Origin: a bacterium 1XD8-76
GTDB taxonomy: Bacteria; Bacillota; Clostridia; Lachnospirales; Lachnospiraceae
Length of the DNA: 54,842 bases
Assembly (NCBI GenBank): GCA_003611955.1
Contig: RAZE01000024.1
Coordinates: 1-54,842 of the forward strand
Direction of reading: 5' to 3'
In this document: positions 51,960-54,842 of the stretch, in pieces
Position numbering within the stretch: the first letter of the stretch is position 1
Layout: each line of letters opens with the position of its first letter
Notes under the pieces: generated by a model
Told to the model about the DNA's origin: nothing
Databases searched by the model: none
Seen by the model: only the letters and a program-made list of their open reading frames with translations
Made by a program: the position numbers and the translations under genes

Positions 51960-53469
51960 CTCCCGTCTCCACTTTGCCGTTCGCGATCAGGCTCATAATA
52001 TTGTTCTCCGTGATCTGTTCCCCCACAAGGCTCCCGGCATTCTTTCCGTCCCGCAGCACTTCCACCCTGTCGCAGTTTCGTATCAATTCCTCAAACTCGG
52101 AGGAGATGAGCAGCACGCTGATCCCCTGCCCGGAAATTTTCCTGATCAGATCCTCGATCTCCTTTTTCGCTCCCACGTCGATCCCCCTTGTGGGCTCATC
52201 CAAAATGATAAAATCCGGTTTCATACTGAGCCATCTCGCCAGTATGACTTTCTGCTGGTTGCCGCCGGAGAGATTTTTTATCTTCTGCTCCGTCCCGGTC
52301 GTCCTGATCCGGATTTTTTTGATGTATTCCTCCGCCACGGCGCGCTGTTTCGCCTGGTTGATCACTCCGAAACGGCTCACCTTTTTCATATTGGCGATAC
52401 TGATATTCTCGGCGATCGTCAGATTCGGAATGATCCCCTCCACCTTTCGATCCTCCGAGCAAAACGCGAGTCCGTGCTCGATGGCATACGCCGGCAGCTT
52501 AAATTCCACCGGTTTTCCGTCGATCCATATCTCGCCTCTGTCCTTTCTGTCAATGCCGAAAATAACCCTGGCAAACTCCGTCCTCCCCGCCCCGAGCAGA
52601 CCCGCCAGTCCGACGATCTCCCCTCGTCTGATCGTCAGATCGATCCCTCTCAGTTTGATCCCGCTCCGGATATCCTGCACTCTCAGATACTCTTCGCTTT
52701 CCACATCGCGGTATTTTCTCTCCGCTCCCACAATGTTTTCCGCGTCATGCCCGATCATTTTGGAGACCAGTTCTTTTCTTGTCAGATCCGCCGTCCGGTA
52801 TTCCCCCACCAGATATCCATCCTTCAGCACAGTCACCCTGTCCGTGATCTCAAATATCTCCGGAAGACGATGGGAGATAAACAGAACCGCGATCCCCTTC
52901 GCTTTCAGCTTTCTGATGATATCAAAAAGTACCTTGACCTCGTCATCGTCCAGAGAAGAGGTCGCCTCATCCATGATCACCAGTTTTGCCTCGATCAGGA
53001 CAGAGCGCGCGATCGCCGCCATCTGCTGAATGGCCGTGCCGTAACTGTTTAACGGTTTTGTCACATCGATATCCAGCCCAAGACTTTCCAGCAGCTCTTT
53101 ACTCTTTTGATTTATTGCTCTCCAGTCGATCACACCATGTCTTTTGATTTCCCGCCCGATATAGATGTTCTCGGCCACGCTCAGCTGCCCCACCAGGGAT
53201 ATTTCCTGATATATGGTGCTGATGCCGATCTTCTGGGATTCCAGCGCGTTGGAGAGATGGATCTCCTCCCCGTCAAAGAGAATGGTTCCACCGTCTCTGC
53301 TGTATATACCGGTCAGAATTTTTATCAGGGTGGACTTGCCCGCCCCGTTTTCTCCCATCAGAGCGTGTACTTCCCCCCTTTTAATACGGAAATCAACCTC
53401 ATGCAGCACTTTCACGGAAGAAAAGGACTTGCTGATTCCGCTCATTTCAAGAATATATTCATTTCCCAT
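51943..53469 (-). CDS. Double ABC ATPase of the CUT2 sugar transporter, YtfR-like
   Basis: 508 residues with two ATPase domains. The first has Walker A GENGAGKST near 39-47 and a signature-like Gln-containing segment (YGTAIQQMAAIARSVL), with LVIMDEATSSLDD as Walker B. The second has GLLGAGRTEFAR in place of a full Walker A, LSGGNQQKVILARWL as signature and FIILDEPTRGIDVG as Walker B, the usual asymmetry of RbsA/YtfR proteins. The ATG at 53469 is favoured over one five codons upstream because AGGAAGG lies just before it. Confidence 0.93.
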   Translation of the reverse strand: MGNEYILEMSGISKSFSSVKVLHEVDFRIKRGEVHALMGENGAGKSTLIKILTGIYSRDGGTILFDGEEIHLSNALESQKIGISTIYQEISLVGQLSVAENIYIGREIKRHGVIDWRAINQKSKELLESLGLDIDVTKPLNSYGTAIQQMAAIARSVLIEAKLVIMDEATSSLDDDEVKVLFDIIRKLKAKGIAVLFISHRLPEIFEITDRVTVLKDGYLVGEYRTADLTRKELVSKMIGHDAENIVGAERKYRDVESEEYLRVQDIRSGIKLRGIDLTIRRGEIVGLAGLLGAGRTEFARVIFGIDRKDRGEIWIDGKPVEFKLPAYAIEHGLAFCSEDRKVEGIIPNLTIAENISIANMKKVSRFGVINQAKQRAVAEEYIKKIRIRTTGTEQKIKNLSGGNQQKVILARWLSMKPDFIILDEPTRGIDVGAKKEIEDLIRKISGQGISVLLISSEFEELIRNCDRVEVLRDGKNAGSLVGEQITENNIMSLIANGKVETGGEQSA

Positions 53470-53487
53470 AAAAGCCTTCCTCATGCT

Positions 53488-53518
53488 GGAAAAGAGAAGC
53501 CTTCCACTTCTCTTTTCC
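53488..53518 (-). terminator. Intercistronic hairpin between binding-protein and ATPase genes
   Basis: GGAAAAGAGAAG (53488-53499) and CTTCTCTTTTCC (53507-53518) form a perfect 12-bp stem with a 7-nt loop between the binding-protein stop and the ATPase start. No U-run follows, so it more likely protects or processes the upstream mRNA than stops polymerase. It would raise binding-protein output over the membrane parts. Confidence 0.7.
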
Positions 53519-53546
53519 GATCATCTGTCTCTCTGCATTTTTCTGT

Positions 53547-54614
53547 TTAGAACGCATCCGGTATGTACTCATCCACGTTGGAGGAATCGATCATATAGCC
53601 GGGATTCACGATGAATGTATCGATCTCCTCGCCGTTTACGATCTTCTCACACAGATCGAACACGGTAGGTCCGAACCAGGGGCTGCACAGTACGGTGCCG
53701 TCCATCTCGCCGTTCTGGATACATACGCAGGCATCTTTGAACCCGCCGATGCCAACTACCGCAACTTCCTCACCGGGCTTCATACCTGCAGACTTGAGCG
53801 CCTGAATCGCGCCGATCGCGCACTCGTCGTCATGTCCATACACCGCATCAATCTTGTCGCCCTGAGCCTGGATGATGTTCTCCATCGCCGTCTGTGCGAT
53901 AGAGCGGGTAAACTCTCCGTTCTGTGTGGCGATAATGTTGAAATTATCGTATTTTGCAAGCTCTTCCTCGAAACCTTTCTGACGGTCGATCGCCACGGAG
54001 GACCCCGGCGTCCCGGTGATCTGTACTACGTTCACTTCCTCCTCCGTTCCGAATCTCTCCACCAGCTTTTTCGCACACTCCTGGCCTTCCCAATAGAAAT
54101 CGGCGCCCACGAACGCCAGATAGTCTTCGCCTGCCACGCCTGCTGTCTCGCGGTCAAGCAGAAGAACCGGGATGCCCGCTGCCTTCGCCGCTTCCAACGC
54201 CGGAGCCATACCTTCATACTCTCTCGGAGCCATCATGATCACGTCGGGCTTCTGGTTTACAATATCTTCCACATCTGACACCTGTTTTGCCGTATCTCCG
54301 CCCGCGTCCGTATAGATCAGCTCGACGCCTCTTTTTTCCGCTTCGTCCTGGATGGAGCCTGTCTCCGCCACACGCCACGCGTTGTTCATTTCCATCTGGG
54401 AAAAGGCTACAACCATTCCGGAACCTGCGCTCTCGCTCTCCGCCGCGTCCTCTGCCGGCGCTTCCGCTTCTTCCGCCGCCTCCGGCTCCGCTGCCTCCTC
54501 TGCAGGCGCCGATGTTTCAGCCTCCGGATCTTCTACCGTCACCCCGCTGTTGCCGCATCCGACCGCACACAACATCACCGCGGTCAATAAGCCCGCCACT
54601 ATTTTTCTCTTCAT
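53547..54614 (-). CDS. Sugar-binding lipoprotein, YtfQ-like (CUT2)
   Basis: 355 residues. The signal peptide (MKRKIVAGLLTAVMLCAV) ends at lipobox C20, followed by an Ala/Glu-rich linker (residues 25-66). The mature protein tracks E. coli YtfQ, a galactofuranose-binding protein, closely in my recollection: FSQMEMNNAWRVAETGS, EAEKRGVELIYTDAGGD, PVLLLDRETAG, TPGSSVAIDRQKGFEE, NGEFTRSIAQTAMEN, and AIGAIQALKSAGMKPG. It is first in the operon with AGGAGG before the ATG. The ligand is likely a furanose or similar aldose; L-arabinose is another candidate. Confidence 0.9.
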   Translation of the reverse strand: MKRKIVAGLLTAVMLCAVGCGNSGVTVEDPEAETSAPAEEAAEPEAAEEAEAPAEDAAESESAGSGMVVAFSQMEMNNAWRVAETGSIQDEAEKRGVELIYTDAGGDTAKQVSDVEDIVNQKPDVIMMAPREYEGMAPALEAAKAAGIPVLLLDRETAGVAGEDYLAFVGADFYWEGQECAKKLVERFGTEEEVNVVQITGTPGSSVAIDRQKGFEEELAKYDNFNIIATQNGEFTRSIAQTAMENIIQAQGDKIDAVYGHDDECAIGAIQALKSAGMKPGEEVAVVGIGGFKDACVCIQNGEMDGTVLCSPWFGPTVFDLCEKIVNGEEIDTFIVNPGYMIDSSNVDEYIPDAF

Positions 54615-54695
54615 ACTAAGTTACCTCCTTCTTATGTTTTGCAGAAATTTTAATAAATTTTCTGCTGTTTGATGTTTTAGATTATAATATACAAT

Positions 54696-54725
54696 TTTAT
54701 ACTTATCATTACTCTAAATTGCCAA
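54696..54725 (-). promoter_or_regulatory. Promoter candidate of the YtfQ-like transporter operon
   Basis: On the minus strand TTGGCA (54720-54725) and TATAAA (54696-54701) are 18 bp apart, about 80 bp before the start codon. A second -10-like TATAAT lies nearby (54681-54686) without a clear -35. The terminal repeat begins 47 bp upstream, so a mobile element could influence this promoter. Confidence 0.4.
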
Positions 54726-54771
54726 TCAATTTATAAAAATTGCTCTTTTCTGACACTATATCTCCCAAAAA

Positions 54772-54842
54772 GGGGGTGTCGCAAAATCATCAAATTAGAT
54801 GATTGAGCGGCACCCCCGCTCTAGTTCTACTAACAAAAAATC
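54772..54842. repeat. Right copy of the 71-bp terminal inverted repeat
   Basis: Perfect reverse complement of bases 1-71. It starts with GGGGGTGTCGCAAAATCATC and holds the same internal palindrome. It lies about 157 bp upstream of the start of the sugar-binding protein gene at 54614, so an element inserted here would sit just behind that operon's promoter region. It is either the end of a repeated insertion sequence at an assembly break or one arm of a larger inverted-repeat-bounded unit; the window cannot tell which. Confidence 0.9.

Overview
The window looks like chromosomal accessory DNA from a gut-type Lachnospiraceae/Clostridia (Bacillota). The grounds are Gram-positive lipoprotein signals, AGGAGG ribosome sites, OmpR-family two-component genes, a LexA box of the Bacillota GAAC-N4-GTTC type, a Clostridia-style TGD sorting signal on a large surface protein, and CUT1/CUT2 sugar transporters. 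No rRNA, tRNA, CRISPR array or conserved housekeeping block was seen apart from lspA. Base composition is mosaic: moderate GC at 0.1-11 kb, AT-rich at 11.3-14.3 kb, mixed in the recombinase block, AT-rich at 19.8-31.3 kb, and clearly more GC-rich from about 31.7 kb to the end. This suggests several acquisitions. The first and last 71 bases are perfect inverted copies of each other.

Layout. 0.1-4.8 kb: lspA; a DUF975 membrane protein with a response regulator and sensor kinase behind 11-bp phased repeats; a WYL regulator divergent from a YCII-like protein across a small dyad. 4.8-14.3 kb: a defence region with a complete four-gene Wadjet operon (jetABCD, minus strand), an AIPR-family abortive-infection-type gene and an Rpn-family nuclease/transposase. 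14.3-19.6 kb: three consecutive large serine recombinases and a small mobile-element protein, followed by an IS110-type transposase scrap.

19.8-31.2 kb: a glycan-use locus whose enzymes fit type II arabinogalactan. A secreted GH30 endo-galactanase-like enzyme with a ricin-type domain would cut outside the cell. A CUT1 transporter (binding protein and two permeases, no ATPase) would import fragments. Cytoplasmic GH51 arabinofuranosidase, GH35 beta-galactosidase and a second GH35-like enzyme with a DUF5597-type layout would finish the job. A LacI regulator and a promoter carrying a cre/LacI-type site plus a 25-bp dyad probably control it.

31.3-33.3 kb: an SOS cassette (LexA boxes, small protein, Y-family polymerase) followed by a decayed SRAP/YedK gene. 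33.5-44.0 kb: surface and envelope genes, namely a Csp-like S8 protease, TPM and zinc-ribbon membrane proteins resembling YdjH/YdjG, a 1728-residue thioester/Cna-B adhesin and a membrane partner. 44.3-54.6 kb: a second sugar locus with an SDR dehydrogenase, a DUF5107-TPR protein, an AraC regulator, a cupin-like protein and a YtfQRT-YjfF-like furanose ABC transporter with two different permeases.

Functions are assigned from motifs and gene order read by eye. No database search was possible, so family names are confident only where catalytic or signature motifs are cited.
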